DNA of 64,000 nt from DZBG01 sp049241565 (lineage in GTDB: Bacteria > Bdellovibrionota > Bacteriovoracia > Bacteriovoracales > Bacteriovoracaceae), in NCBI GenBank assembly GCA_049241565.1, contig JBMLQL010000060.1, positions 1 through 64,000 of the forward strand, read 5' to 3'. A model generated the notes under the pieces. It did not search any database, was not told where the DNA came from, and saw only the letters and a list, made by a program, of their open reading frames with translations. Position 1 is the stretch's first letter; each line of letters starts with the position of its first letter. Shown in pieces: positions 1 to 8,428 of this stretch. Position numbers and translations under genes: made by a program.

Positions 1-553
1 TTTTCTGGGCCTCTAAAATTGTTCCTACACCCATGGAGATGGCCTGTGTGGGAATCTCTGCCAAATCCTTTAGATCAGGCTTATTACTCTCTAAGGTCTT
101 GCTATCCAGTTCAACAATTCGTGTTCTTGAATTTTTTAAGGACCCAGGCTCATTAAAACCAATATGCCCATTTACCCCAACTCCTAGAAGTTGAAGTTGA
201 ATTCCACCCATCTGCTTAATAAGTTCTTCATATTTATTATGCGCACTAGGAAGATAGAGATTGTTTTCATCAAGATGCAAAGGTCTTACTAAATGTTTTA
301 AGAGATAAGATCTAAAAGAGCTTGAATGATTTTCAGGCACACCAATATATTCATCCAAGGCCATCCATTTAAGCTTTGTAAGCAAAAGGGGATTCTCTTG
401 AAGAAGCTTCTTTAATTCAGCGTAAACTGGAATCATCGTATTTCCAGTGGCCACTCCAATCACTGATTCGGGATGCTCTTCTATATAAAGGTAGATCATC
501 TCGGCCATCGCCTTCGCTGCCGCCACTCCATCATTTGCTTTGATGACTTTCAC
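1..553 (-). CDS. nagB: Glucosamine-6-phosphate deaminase, 3' end cut by window edge
   Basis: Converts glucosamine-6-phosphate to fructose-6-phosphate and ammonia in the cytoplasm, the entry of amino sugars (for example from peptidoglycan) into glycolysis. The 184 visible codons read through to the edge without a stop and show the family motifs: ATGNT near residue 39, DEYIGVP near residue 71 followed by an HSSSF stretch, and LLGVGVNGHIGFNEPGS in the middle. The start is GTG at 553, with GGAG about 8 bases upstream; no ATG in this frame fits as well, so an ATG-only search misses the gene. The C-terminal part lies outside the window. It is divergent from the sigma-54 activator at 691. Family assignment is firm; the exact start is an inference from the ribosome site. 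Confidence 0.93.
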   Translation of the reverse strand, partial: MKVIKANDGVAAAKAMAEMIYLYIEEHPESVIGVATGNTMIPVYAELKKLLQENPLLLTKLKWMALDEYIGVPENHSSSFRSYLLKHLVRPLHLDENNLYLPSAHNKYEELIKQMGGIQLQLLGVGVNGHIGFNEPGSLKNSRTRIVELDSKTLESNKPDLKDLAEIPTQAISMGVGTILEAQK

Positions 554-558
554 ACCCT

Positions 559-676
559 ACTCCGAATATTCTTAAGTTTTCTTAAATCCTAAACCACATC
601 TCACCACTCATTCAACTAAACAGTATGTAAAAAATTCGGAATCCGAACATCGTATTTGGAGTACGAATGTCTTAAG
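559..676. promoter_or_regulatory. Divergent control region with inverted and direct repeats
   Basis: This lies between nagB (minus) and the sigma-54 activator (plus). It holds a tight inverted repeat TTCGGA-A-TCCGAA (635-647), a second looser one with arms CGTA and TACG around 651-665, and an imperfect direct repeat, CGAATATTCTTAAG at 563-576 and CGAATGTCTTAAG at 664-676, one copy next to each gene. Such an arrangement suits an operator bound by a dimeric repressor or by autoregulation, but no regulator can be named from the sequence and no clear -35/-10 pair was found. Confidence 0.35.
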
Positions 677-690
677 GGTATAAAGGCCCT

Positions 691-2037
691 ATGAAGACCA
701 TGCGCTTTCTCATCATTGAGGACGATAAATACTTTAGACTCACTTTACGTGAGATCCTTAAAGATTTTGGTCTTATTGAAGAAGCCACCACCACTCTAGA
801 GGCCCAAGAGAAGCTAAGAGATAACGTTTATGACGTTGTTTTAACGGATATTGAGCTTGGGACCGACAACGGGGTAGACCTTATCCCTTTGATTCGAAAA
901 AACCATGAACACTGCCTTGTGGTGAGCTCTTTTGAAGCCGAGGACATTATTGAAAAGGCCTATGAACGCGGGGCCCGTCATTATCTCTCTAAAAATCAAT
1001 TAAGAACTCAACTTCCTGTTTATATTCAAAAAGTTCTGCAGCAAAAGAATTCAGCTTTTGAAAGTTTTCTCCGTGATGAGTTTGTGACGGAAGACCCTGA
1101 GCTTATTCAAGAACTTAAGCGCCTCGCAGAGATTAATTTTAAGAATCAAACTCTCTCTATTTCAGGTCCCACGGGGACTGGGAAAAGTTTATTAGGAAAA
1201 CTCATTCATGAGATGACTTATGGATCGAAAGCCCCTCTCATTCATCTCAACTGCTCTGAAGTCCCCGAAAATCTTCTCGAATCTGAATTATTTGGTCATG
1301 AGAAAGGAGCTTTTACTGGGGCTGATCAGAAAAAAGAAGGTCGCCTCAAGCTTGCTCACGGGGGAACACTTTTCTTAGACGAAGTAGGCACAATGCCCAT
1401 GTCGATGCAGCAAAAACTACTTAAGGCCATTGATGAGAAAAGTTTCTATCCAGTAGGCTCTCAAACGCCTGTAAAAACAGAATTCACTCTTATCTCGGCG
1501 ACCTGTGAAGATCTACATAAAAAAATTGATGATGGTCTTTTCAGAGAGGATCTCTATTATCGGCTCTCAGGTTTTCATTTTGATCTCAAGCCACTGGCCG
1601 ATCGTATTGGTGATATTGAACTCCTTATTCGTAAAATTCAAAAAAGCTCTTTGAGACGCTTTATTATTCGTCCCGAAGCGATGAATTTACTAAAAGCTTA
1701 CTCATGGCCGGGAAATATTCGTGAGCTTAAAAAGGTTTGTGAACAGCTCTCTCAAGAATCGAGTGGTATTATTGATGCTCCCATCATTTCAAGACTTCTT
1801 GGAAATAAGATTCGCCAGTCGAAACCTGCAAAAAATTCAGATTCCTTAATTGATGATGAGATTAAAAGCTATATTTACCAGCATGGCCTTCGACAGTTTA
1901 TCGGTGACTTAGAAAAAGAGATGGCCACAGATACTCTGAAAAAACACCAAGGTAAGATTACTTCTTGTATTAAAGACCTTCGCATTTCTTCATCGGCATT
2001 TTACCGCATTCTTCAAGAACATAAATTGAGTTTATAA
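691..2037 (+). CDS. Sigma-54-dependent response regulator (NtrC type)
   Basis: Cytoplasmic enhancer-binding protein that, when phosphorylated, remodels RNA polymerase carrying sigma-54. Domains in order: receiver domain (residues 1-115) with acidic pocket E10-D11-D12, phospho-acceptor D53 and conserved K101; AAA+ domain with Walker A GPTGTGKS (159-166), the sigma-54 contact loop GAFTGA (206-211) and Walker B LFLDEVG (227-233); and a Fis-like helix-turn-helix in the last 45 residues. All catalytic motifs are intact, so it should be a working activator. The stop at 2037 is followed two bases later by a consensus -24/-12 promoter, so the next three genes are its probable targets. The partner histidine kinase is not in the window. 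The ribosome site is weak (AAGG some 10 bases upstream). Confidence 0.95.
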   Translation: MKTMRFLIIEDDKYFRLTLREILKDFGLIEEATTTLEAQEKLRDNVYDVVLTDIELGTDNGVDLIPLIRKNHEHCLVVSSFEAEDIIEKAYERGARHYLSKNQLRTQLPVYIQKVLQQKNSAFESFLRDEFVTEDPELIQELKRLAEINFKNQTLSISGPTGTGKSLLGKLIHEMTYGSKAPLIHLNCSEVPENLLESELFGHEKGAFTGADQKKEGRLKLAHGGTLFLDEVGTMPMSMQQKLLKAIDEKSFYPVGSQTPVKTEFTLISATCEDLHKKIDDGLFREDLYYRLSGFHFDLKPLADRIGDIELLIRKIQKSSLRRFIIRPEAMNLLKAYSWPGNIRELKKVCEQLSQESSGIIDAPIISRLLGNKIRQSKPAKNSDSLIDDEIKSYIYQHGLRQFIGDLEKEMATDTLKKHQGKITSCIKDLRISSSAFYRILQEHKLSL

Positions 2038-2038
2038 A

Positions 2039-2056
2039 TTGGCACGACCTTTGCTT
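2039..2056 (+). promoter_or_regulatory. Sigma-54 (-24/-12) promoter
   Basis: TTGGCACGACCTTTGCTT matches the sigma-54 consensus TGGCACG-N4-TTGCW at every fixed position, with the GG at 2041-2042 and the GC at 2053-2054. Transcription would start near 2066, about 30 bases before the gene at 2096. It sits directly behind the gene for an NtrC-type activator, which supports function. The short hairpin GTGT-TCAG-ACAC at 2061-2072 overlaps the expected start point. Confidence 0.88.
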
Positions 2057-2095
2057 TAGGGTGTTCAGACACTTTAACGAAAAGGGAGCCAATAT

Positions 2096-2440
2096 ATGAA
2101 ATTACAAAATAAAGTTCTGAAGAAGTATCGTCTTTATTTCCCCAACGACACTCTCCGTGACGTTTCAGAAAGAACAAACATCCAACTCACACGCGTTTTT
2201 AGACTCTTCAATGGAAAACCCATGAAAGTCCAAGAACTCGAAGCCTTCGAGACAGCTATTGAGGAAAAACTCAATACACACTCATTTCACCGACGCTTCC
2301 AAGAACTTGCTGAACAGGCACAACTCGCCTTCGGCAAAAAAGACCTAGAGATGATGGCGGAGCTCATTGAGCGCCGTCTCGCTCTCTGTCACTACAGAAC
2401 ACCGATTAATATAAATGAAACTGAAACAAATATTGCATAA
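2096..2440 (+). CDS. Small putative helix-turn-helix protein, unknown role
   Basis: A 114-residue cytoplasmic protein that I do not recognise as a named family. Residues 18-52 (TLRDVSERTNIQLTRVFRLF and the following NGKPM) look like a helix-turn-helix in which a phage-type or XRE-like recognition helix would be IQLTRVFRLF; the rest is charged and predicted helical. A strong AAAAGGGAG-like ribosome site precedes the ATG. It is the first gene behind the sigma-54 promoter and is followed 21 bases later by another probable HTH protein. A DNA-binding role is inferred only from the local pattern. It could be a regulator or adaptor of the operon it heads. Confidence 0.7.
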   Translation: MKLQNKVLKKYRLYFPNDTLRDVSERTNIQLTRVFRLFNGKPMKVQELEAFETAIEEKLNTHSFHRRFQELAEQAQLAFGKKDLEMMAELIERRLALCHYRTPININETETNIA

Positions 2441-2461
2441 CTCTAACAAAAAGGATTTTTT

Positions 2462-2935
2462 ATGAAAGGCTTAAGCACAATTGAAAGAGTCATTCTCGAA
2501 GCACTCGATACAAAAAACAAATCTCTGAGAGAAATTCAGGTTGAGACGGGACTCACTGAAAACATGACTTTTAATCTTTTACAGGCCCTTATTATCAGAG
2601 GACTGGTTGGGTATGAATCAAATGGTTACCATATTGGAAAACATATCCCACTTGAAATTGTTCAGTCCCTCAATTCGGAAAGCTCTAAGCGTCTCGAGGC
2701 CCTGGAACTTCTCACCTCAATGGTGGAGTCACCTCGTAATGAAGAATTTAAGATGAAAAAGGTTCATCTTGATGGAGCTGATGAGAAGTTATTTAAGACG
2801 CTCCTTATTCAAATGGAAAGTCTGATCCAAGAAGCTAGCAAAAAGAAAAAAGGTGATCTCAAGAATAGCAAAGTTATTTTCTGGGCCTATGATACTTATG
2901 GTCCACTTATTCAACGAATGGTTCAAGAAGGATAA
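2462..2935 (+). CDS. Putative winged-helix protein, unknown role
   Basis: A 157-residue cytoplasmic protein without a recognised family. The N-terminal 60 residues resemble a winged helix: an ILEAL helix, then LREIQVETGLTENMTFNLLQ as the helix-turn-helix and LIIRGLVGYESNGYHI as the wing, the layout of MarR/DprA-type wHTH domains. The remaining hundred residues are charged and helical with a KKKK stretch near residue 136. It is the second gene of the sigma-54-driven set and ends five bases before the lipoprotein gene, so co-transcription is very likely. The function is unknown. Confidence 0.72.
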   Translation: MKGLSTIERVILEALDTKNKSLREIQVETGLTENMTFNLLQALIIRGLVGYESNGYHIGKHIPLEIVQSLNSESSKRLEALELLTSMVESPRNEEFKMKKVHLDGADEKLFKTLLIQMESLIQEASKKKKGDLKNSKVIFWAYDTYGPLIQRMVQEG

Positions 2936-2940
2936 TACAA

Positions 2941-4422
2941 ATGAAAAAATTATTTATTTTTAGCATGGCCACCGTCATGCTAGTTTCTTGCGGCAAAAAT
3001 TCCCAACCTGCTCCCGTAGATTATAATGACGATGATGGAGATCAGATCTTTAATTATCTTGAGATATCTGAACGAGACAAATATGTTTCTAATTTTCAAC
3101 AAATTTCTGCTAAAAAAGCTGACTTAGTACTTAGACTTAAAAATCTAGCTGGTGATTTAAAGGTTATTGAAACAAAGATTGAATTTAATAAAGACATTAG
3201 GGCCGAGCTTACTAAATCAGTGTTTCAAAAATTTGATTCAGCCATTATTCTTCACGAATCTGATTATTTTAGCGAATTTGCGACCGCTCAAGTTAAGCCA
3301 AGTGAAAAGAAGGTTCAAACCTCTGAACTGGCCTCAAATGGCGGAGAAATTGAAATTATCTTTGATACTGAAGAAATGAATCAGGACTATGTCTCAGTCA
3401 TGAAAAAGATAAATGGAAAATATGAAGAGCTTTTTTCAGGACAAGTGAATAAAAAGATATTGAAAGCGGAAGGTCTTTCAAGTCAATTGCTCTCTAGTGA
3501 TATCCTAAGTAAGACGGACCTTTATTTTATCAATAACTCAAACCTTAAAAGGAAACAGCAGTTTTTTACAAACACACTCACTGAAGATCTTAAAAAGAAA
3601 ACCTATCGTTTAATTATCTCGACTCACAAAGAAACAAATATCTATTATGTTTCAAACAATCTTAGTATTCAAAGCTTTCTTGATTTAGAAAAAATTGATT
3701 TAACTCATGCTCTTTTCAGAGAAGGATCAGACCATCTTTCTCTTTATGGCGACACCCATCATATTGATGAAAAAAGCTATATTATTCCTTTAAATTTTTT
3801 ACCGGCCTCAATGAACTCAAAACTTCAAGCAGGAAGAACATATGCCATCTATGCAGCGAAGGCATCAGAGATAAAAAAGGACTATTTTAATGCTCTTTCA
3901 AGTCAGACAGGGAGAACAGATCGAGTTTATCATCAACCTTTTCAATTAAGTTATAAAAAGAGTCTGACAAAAGAATTAGTCCTTGATTTTGACATTCAAA
4001 AGACGGTCCATACTCTTTCTGCAAATAAGAAGAGATACCGTTATAATAATACGGGTGGTCCTCAAATATACTCATGCTGGATTGATGTGATTGAACCAAC
4101 AGGAACACATTCAATTGAAGCCAATATCCTCTCTCCAATAGATTTAGGATTAAGTTTTACAATTGACGGACGCTCGATCAATCCTAGTCAGGAGATGAAT
4201 ATTGAGAAGGATGGGAAAATCATAAAAAGAATGATCTTCAAACAAGTGGGAGAAAATATCATCGCTCGTTTTGCTGCTCCCCTTTTTAATGCTAAATACG
4301 GTTGCGTGAATAATGGTTGTGTGAATACCAATAGTAATCCTGAGGAATACAGAAATTGTCAGCTAAGTGAGATGATTGGTGAAGCTAGTTTCTCTGTTTC
4401 TTATCAGGCCTATATTGAATAA
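2941..4422 (+). CDS. Lipoprotein with Asp-rich calcium-type loop
   Basis: A 493-residue exported lipoprotein: signal peptide with lipobox LVSC, Cys17 being the lipidated residue. Immediately after it comes YNDDDGDQIFNYLE (residues 28-41), which looks like a single thrombospondin-type-3/EF-hand-like Asp loop. The rest has no motif I recognise. It contains several cysteines near the C-terminus (GCVNNGCVNTN and NCQLSE), suggesting disulphides in an oxidising compartment. It is the last and largest gene of the operon behind the sigma-54 promoter, five bases after the wHTH gene. The coupling of a surface lipoprotein with two small DNA-binding-like proteins is unusual. Export is well supported; the role is unknown. 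Confidence 0.85.
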   Translation: MKKLFIFSMATVMLVSCGKNSQPAPVDYNDDDGDQIFNYLEISERDKYVSNFQQISAKKADLVLRLKNLAGDLKVIETKIEFNKDIRAELTKSVFQKFDSAIILHESDYFSEFATAQVKPSEKKVQTSELASNGGEIEIIFDTEEMNQDYVSVMKKINGKYEELFSGQVNKKILKAEGLSSQLLSSDILSKTDLYFINNSNLKRKQQFFTNTLTEDLKKKTYRLIISTHKETNIYYVSNNLSIQSFLDLEKIDLTHALFREGSDHLSLYGDTHHIDEKSYIIPLNFLPASMNSKLQAGRTYAIYAAKASEIKKDYFNALSSQTGRTDRVYHQPFQLSYKKSLTKELVLDFDIQKTVHTLSANKKRYRYNNTGGPQIYSCWIDVIEPTGTHSIEANILSPIDLGLSFTIDGRSINPSQEMNIEKDGKIIKRMIFKQVGENIIARFAAPLFNAKYGCVNNGCVNTNSNPEEYRNCQLSEMIGEASFSVSYQAYIE

Positions 4423-4449
4423 TAAATCCGGCCCATGGTAGAATAGATC

Positions 4450-5223
4450 ATGGGCCAAAAAATAATTACCTCAAATATCCGCTTCGACAATCCAGCAGAC
4501 TTAGAAGATCCTTGGAGTTTTCGTCGTCAATTTTTGGCAGAGATTCTTCTCTCACATCAACCTACTATCATTTGCACACAAGAAGGGCGAAGACCTCAAC
4601 TCGAAGACTTCGCCACTCTTCTTCCAGACTATATACTTATTGAGGCCAATCGCCCCTGGATAGAACAGAGAATGTATCCTACTCTCTTTTTAAGGAAAGG
4701 AGATTGGCAGGTTCATGATAGTGGAGACAAGTGGCTCTCTCTGACTCCAGATGAGCCAGGAAGTGTGGCCTTTGAAAGCTCCTTTCCTCGCTTATTTACT
4801 TGGGCCCATGCCACTCATAAGCACTCTTCCAAAAAATGTCTTTTGATCAATACTCACTTAGACCACGTTTTGGAGTCTACTCGCCTTTCGCAGATTGAAG
4901 TCCTGGCCCAAGAAATTATTAAACTTATTAAAAGTGATGAGAAAGTTATTTTGATGGGAGATTTTAATGATTCTCCAGACGGTTCGGTAAGAAAGCATTT
5001 ATTTAAGCTATTACCCTTTATTTGTGATCCATGGAAAGAACTTGGTCAAATTGAAGAAACCTCATTTCATCCCTTTACTGGGGTAAATGAGCAGGGTGCC
5101 AGGATTGACTGGGTCTTGCTTGATAAAAGAATTCATTTTAAAAAAATTTTCTTAGATAAAACGGAGAGAACGGGAAAATATCCATCGGATCACTTTCCCG
5201 TTGTTTGTGAGATTATGCTTTGA
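4450..5223 (+). CDS. Endonuclease/exonuclease/phosphatase (EEP) family hydrolase
   Basis: A 257-residue metal-dependent phosphoesterase of the DNase I/exonuclease III/sphingomyelinase fold. The visible family motifs are SNIRFDN at the start, CTQEG (metal-binding Glu), NTHLDH, LMGDFNDS and the terminal SDHFPV with the catalytic Asp-His. There is no signal peptide, so it should act inside the cell. The substrate cannot be read from the sequence: nucleic acids, phosphoinositides or other phosphodiesters are all possible. Its end overlaps the convergent psd gene by 11 bases. Confidence 0.9.
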   Translation: MGQKIITSNIRFDNPADLEDPWSFRRQFLAEILLSHQPTIICTQEGRRPQLEDFATLLPDYILIEANRPWIEQRMYPTLFLRKGDWQVHDSGDKWLSLTPDEPGSVAFESSFPRLFTWAHATHKHSSKKCLLINTHLDHVLESTRLSQIEVLAQEIIKLIKSDEKVILMGDFNDSPDGSVRKHLFKLLPFICDPWKELGQIEETSFHPFTGVNEQGARIDWVLLDKRIHFKKIFLDKTERTGKYPSDHFPVVCEIML

Positions 5224-6139
5224 CAGCAACTTCTTGTCCAAGATGTAAATAAGTCTCAATTCCCTTATTCGTATTATCTATAATGTCTTGTGATGGTTTC
5301 CATAATCCTTTTTCACCAAGAACCACTACTGTTGACCCTCCGAAAAGAAAATAGCCTTTCTCTTCACCACGAACAAAGGGCTTTTTCCAGTCATGGGATT
5401 GAACAATCTTACCAACGCAAATTGCCCCAACTTCAATATAGGCCATACGTCCAAAATTTTCTGTTTGGATGATCGTCACATATCTTTCATTTTTAATAAA
5501 AATTTCATTTTTAAATTTAAGAGCAAATGGATTTACGGAATCAAAAGCTCCATGAACCGGGTAATGATCAATGACAGTTCCATTATCGGGATAATGATAG
5601 CGGTGATAGTCTACGGGACAAAGACGAGCAATCATTAAAGGGCCGCCATCAAAAATTTTAGCTAACTGATTATTACCTACTAAATCTTTGGCCTTAAGGT
5701 ATTGCCCTTTCACGGGATATTTTTGTTTTTCGTTCACAGCCTCAAATCCGACATAGCGGGCCTCAGCAAAGGCGGCCATACGATGAGGCTCATTCACAAA
5801 GGGTCTTTGACCTGTTTTAAACTTACGAATAAAAAACTCATTAAAACTGGCGTAGGAGTCTCGGATATCTGGCGCAGCAATTGACCCCGGTTGATACTGC
5901 CCCATATCTAGATTAAATTTCTCTACAAAAGGACGAACCTTTTTAGCACTTGAGGACTTATCTTGGAATTGGCCATAAATTTTACTAAAGGTTGCATTTG
6001 TAAAAACACCACCCATCTTTTGTCCAACGGCTGTAGTGTAAAGAAATTTTATGAACCAATCGCCATAAACTTTTTCAATTTCCTGCTTACCGTTCATACG
6101 ATTAAAGTACTTAATCTCTTTCATGGCATTACTTGTCAT
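5213..6139 (-). CDS. psd: Phosphatidylserine decarboxylase proenzyme
   Basis: Makes phosphatidylethanolamine from phosphatidylserine at the inner membrane, using a pyruvoyl group made by self-cleavage. The 308-residue protein has the family layout: FNEFFIRKFKTGQRP, then the region that normally reads PADG, then PVKGQYL, the DYHRYHYP histidine motif and FGGSTVVVLG near the C-terminus, where cleavage before Ser of GGST would give the small alpha chain. The GGST form is the type II/clostridial variant. At the PADG position this protein reads AFAEAR, a Glu where an Asp normally supports self-cleavage. AGAGGAAAGG seven bases upstream supports the start; a Met at residue 6 is an alternative. It has its own promoter in the divergent gap to the HtrA-like gene. 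Confidence 0.92.
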   Translation of the reverse strand: MTSNAMKEIKYFNRMNGKQEIEKVYGDWFIKFLYTTAVGQKMGGVFTNATFSKIYGQFQDKSSSAKKVRPFVEKFNLDMGQYQPGSIAAPDIRDSYASFNEFFIRKFKTGQRPFVNEPHRMAAFAEARYVGFEAVNEKQKYPVKGQYLKAKDLVGNNQLAKIFDGGPLMIARLCPVDYHRYHYPDNGTVIDHYPVHGAFDSVNPFALKFKNEIFIKNERYVTIIQTENFGRMAYIEVGAICVGKIVQSHDWKKPFVRGEEKGYFLFGGSTVVVLGEKGLWKPSQDIIDNTNKGIETYLHLGQEVAVKA

Positions 6140-6173
6140 TGGCCTTTCCTCTTGGGTGTCTGGAAGAAGTTAT

Positions 6174-6201
6174 AATATACTAAGCTCATCATTTTAGTCA
6201 A
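6174..6201 (-). promoter_or_regulatory. Probable sigma-70 promoter of psd
   Basis: Read on the minus strand: TTGACT (6201-6196), a 16-base spacer, then TATATT (6179-6174), about 35 bases upstream of the psd start. The same stretch read forwards offers TATAAT at 6171-6176 for the protease gene, but with no convincing -35. Confidence 0.5.
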
Positions 6202-6214
6202 AGCGAGGTCTGCG

Positions 6215-7246
6215 ATGAAAACCATGCTCTTTTTGGCCCTTCTCTCTCTCTCAATTCCAGCCTTTTCTGCACCACTGCTAGAGGTTGAAAATAAAACAAT
6301 TGATATCTATCGAAAAGCCACTCCTTCTACTGTTAACGTCTCTAATATAAAACTCGCCAGAAATGGCTCTTATGGTGACGTAGAAGTTCCTCAAGGAGCG
6401 GGTTCAGGATGGGTTTGGGATGACAAAGGGCATATCGTCACCAATAGCCATGTTGTTGAAGGCGGTAATACTTTTGTTGTCACTTTTTACAACGACTCAA
6501 AACAATACAAGGCCGAACTTGTAGGTACTGCGAGAGAAAAAGATATCGCAGTTCTAAAATTATTAGAAAAACCAAAAACTCTTACTCCCTTTAAAACAGG
6601 AGATTCAAAATCACTCCTTGTAGGTCAATACTCTTTTGCAATCGGCTCACCCTTTGGCCTTGATCATACACTCACCACGGGAATAATTTCTGCTCTTGGC
6701 CGCCAGATAGAAGGTTTTGGTGGAGTGAAAATTAATGACATGATTCAAACTGATGCTGCGATCAATATGGGAAATTCTGGTGGACCACTCCTTAATTCAT
6801 CGGGAGAAATTATTGGAATGAACACTATGATTTTTTCAACAACTGGGGCCAGCGCAGGTCTTGGATTTGCTGTTCCTGTAGATACCATTAAAATGATTGT
6901 CCCCCAACTTATTGAACATGGCCGAGTTATCAGACCAGGTCTTGGGATTGCGATCGTTCCCGACTCAATGAAAAGAAGAATCATGGGAAAAGAGAAAGGT
7001 ATTGTTATCTCTTATGTCGACATCAAAGGGTCAGCTTCTAAGGCAGGACTTCGAGGAATGACACAAGATAATTTTGGTCGAATGTATCTCGGAGATATTA
7101 TTCTTAAAGTTGATGGCAAAGAAGTGAACAACCTTGACGATATCTACCAAATTCTTGAAACCAAAAAGATTGGTGATACCGTCAATGTTGAATACAAACG
7201 AGATGGTAAAAAACAAAGTGCTAGAGTGACTTTACAGGCCCTTTAA
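6215..7246 (+). CDS. HtrA/DegP-like periplasmic serine protease with one PDZ domain
   Basis: A 343-residue envelope quality-control protease. The signal peptide (about residues 1-18, ending AFSA) is followed by a trypsin-like domain with catalytic triad His79 (NSHVV), Asp110 (EKDIAVLKL) and Ser188 (MGNSGGPLL), and by a single C-terminal PDZ domain from about residue 240. DegP and DegQ have two PDZ domains; one PDZ is the DegS or short-Deg layout, but DegS is membrane-anchored, and here the leader appears cleavable. GAGG upstream of the ATG supports the start. Its last 15 bases overlap the convergent aminotransferase gene. Confidence 0.93.
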   Translation: MKTMLFLALLSLSIPAFSAPLLEVENKTIDIYRKATPSTVNVSNIKLARNGSYGDVEVPQGAGSGWVWDDKGHIVTNSHVVEGGNTFVVTFYNDSKQYKAELVGTAREKDIAVLKLLEKPKTLTPFKTGDSKSLLVGQYSFAIGSPFGLDHTLTTGIISALGRQIEGFGGVKINDMIQTDAAINMGNSGGPLLNSSGEIIGMNTMIFSTTGASAGLGFAVPVDTIKMIVPQLIEHGRVIRPGLGIAIVPDSMKRRIMGKEKGIVISYVDIKGSASKAGLRGMTQDNFGRMYLGDIILKVDGKEVNNLDDIYQILETKKIGDTVNVEYKRDGKKQSARVTLQAL

Positions 7247-8383
7247 ATTCTCCGCTGCTGCTTTGAGAGTCTCATCTTTTTTTGCAAAACAGAATCTTAA
7301 GTACTTTGCCCCTTCAGCTGACTTTAAATAGAAAGCTGAAGGGGGCACCGTGGCCACTTTATAATCTTTAATAAGTTTCATTGCATAATCGACATCATTC
7401 ATTTCTGTTTTTTGAGAGATGGGAACCATCATAAAATAAGTTCCTTTAGGAATATCAAATTTAAAACCTAAACTCGTGAGTACTTCATAAAAATAATCTC
7501 TTTTTGCTTTATATTGAGATCTAAAAACAGGTAAATAAGTCTCAAGACTCTTAAGCCCTTCTGCAACAGCTTCTTGAATCGGTGTCGATACAGAAAAAGT
7601 CACATACTGATGAACCAGACGAAAGGCATTGGTAAGCTTAGGATTGGCACAGATCCAGCCAATTTTCCATCCTGTCAGACCAAAAGTTTTTCCGGCCGAG
7701 GAGATGGTTATTGTTCGCTCTTTCATTTCTTGAAGAGTAGCCGTTGGAATATGCGCATGTCCGTCAAAAGTTAAAAACTCATAGACCTCATCACTCATCA
7801 AATAAAGATCATGCTTAATGGCGATTGACGCCACTGCTTCAAGTTCAAATCTCTCCCACATCTTTCCAGTTGGGTTATGAGGATTATTCAGAATAATCAT
7901 TTTTGTTTTTGGAGTGATGGCCTTTTCAAGCTCACTTTGATCAACTCTGAATTCTGGCGCATGCATGGTGACTGGTACGGCAATTCCTCCACACATTTTA
8001 ATAGAGGCCACATAAGAGTCATAAAAAGGCTCAAGAACAATCACCTCATCACCTGGATTAACAAGTGCAGAAATAACCACAAAAATCGCCTCTGTGGCCC
8101 CTACAGTGACAGTAATTTCTGTCTCTGGGTTGTAGCTGAGTTTGTAAAAGCGATTATAGTAACTTGAAATTTCATTTCGAAGATTGACTGAGCCAGGGAA
8201 TGGAGCATACTGATTATGCCCTTCTGCAATTTTTTTATAAGCAAATTCTTTCACAAAGTCTGGGCCATCAAAATCAGGAAAACCTTGTGAGAGGTTGATA
8301 GCATTATGTTCTCGGGCCAGGCGTGACATAACCCCAAAAATTGAATCTTTAAAATCAGCGATGCGAAGAGCAGTCTCTTTCAT
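7232..8383 (-). CDS. PLP-dependent aminotransferase, methionine/kynurenine type
   Basis: A 383-residue fold-type I aminotransferase. It has the INLSQGFPDFDGP opening (30-42) typical of the YbdL/MtnE/kynurenine-aminotransferase subgroup, the NPHNPTG motif (167-173), DEVY with Asp198 and Tyr201, and the PLP-binding Lys232 in SAGKTFGLTGWKIGW. The likely substrates are methionine, aromatic amino acids or succinyl-diaminopimelate; sequence alone does not decide. GGGGA precedes the start. It lies 45 bases downstream of the yejE-like gene on the same strand and may be read with it, using amino acids from imported peptides (inference). Confidence 0.92.
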   Translation of the reverse strand: MKETALRIADFKDSIFGVMSRLAREHNAINLSQGFPDFDGPDFVKEFAYKKIAEGHNQYAPFPGSVNLRNEISSYYNRFYKLSYNPETEITVTVGATEAIFVVISALVNPGDEVIVLEPFYDSYVASIKMCGGIAVPVTMHAPEFRVDQSELEKAITPKTKMIILNNPHNPTGKMWERFELEAVASIAIKHDLYLMSDEVYEFLTFDGHAHIPTATLQEMKERTITISSAGKTFGLTGWKIGWICANPKLTNAFRLVHQYVTFSVSTPIQEAVAEGLKSLETYLPVFRSQYKAKRDYFYEVLTSLGFKFDIPKGTYFMMVPISQKTEMNDVDYAMKLIKDYKVATVPPSAFYLKSAEGAKYLRFCFAKKDETLKAAAENLKGL

Positions 8384-8428
8384 AATGTCCCCAAGTGAAG
8401 TCTAAACTTAGGGCCCACTATAACAATT

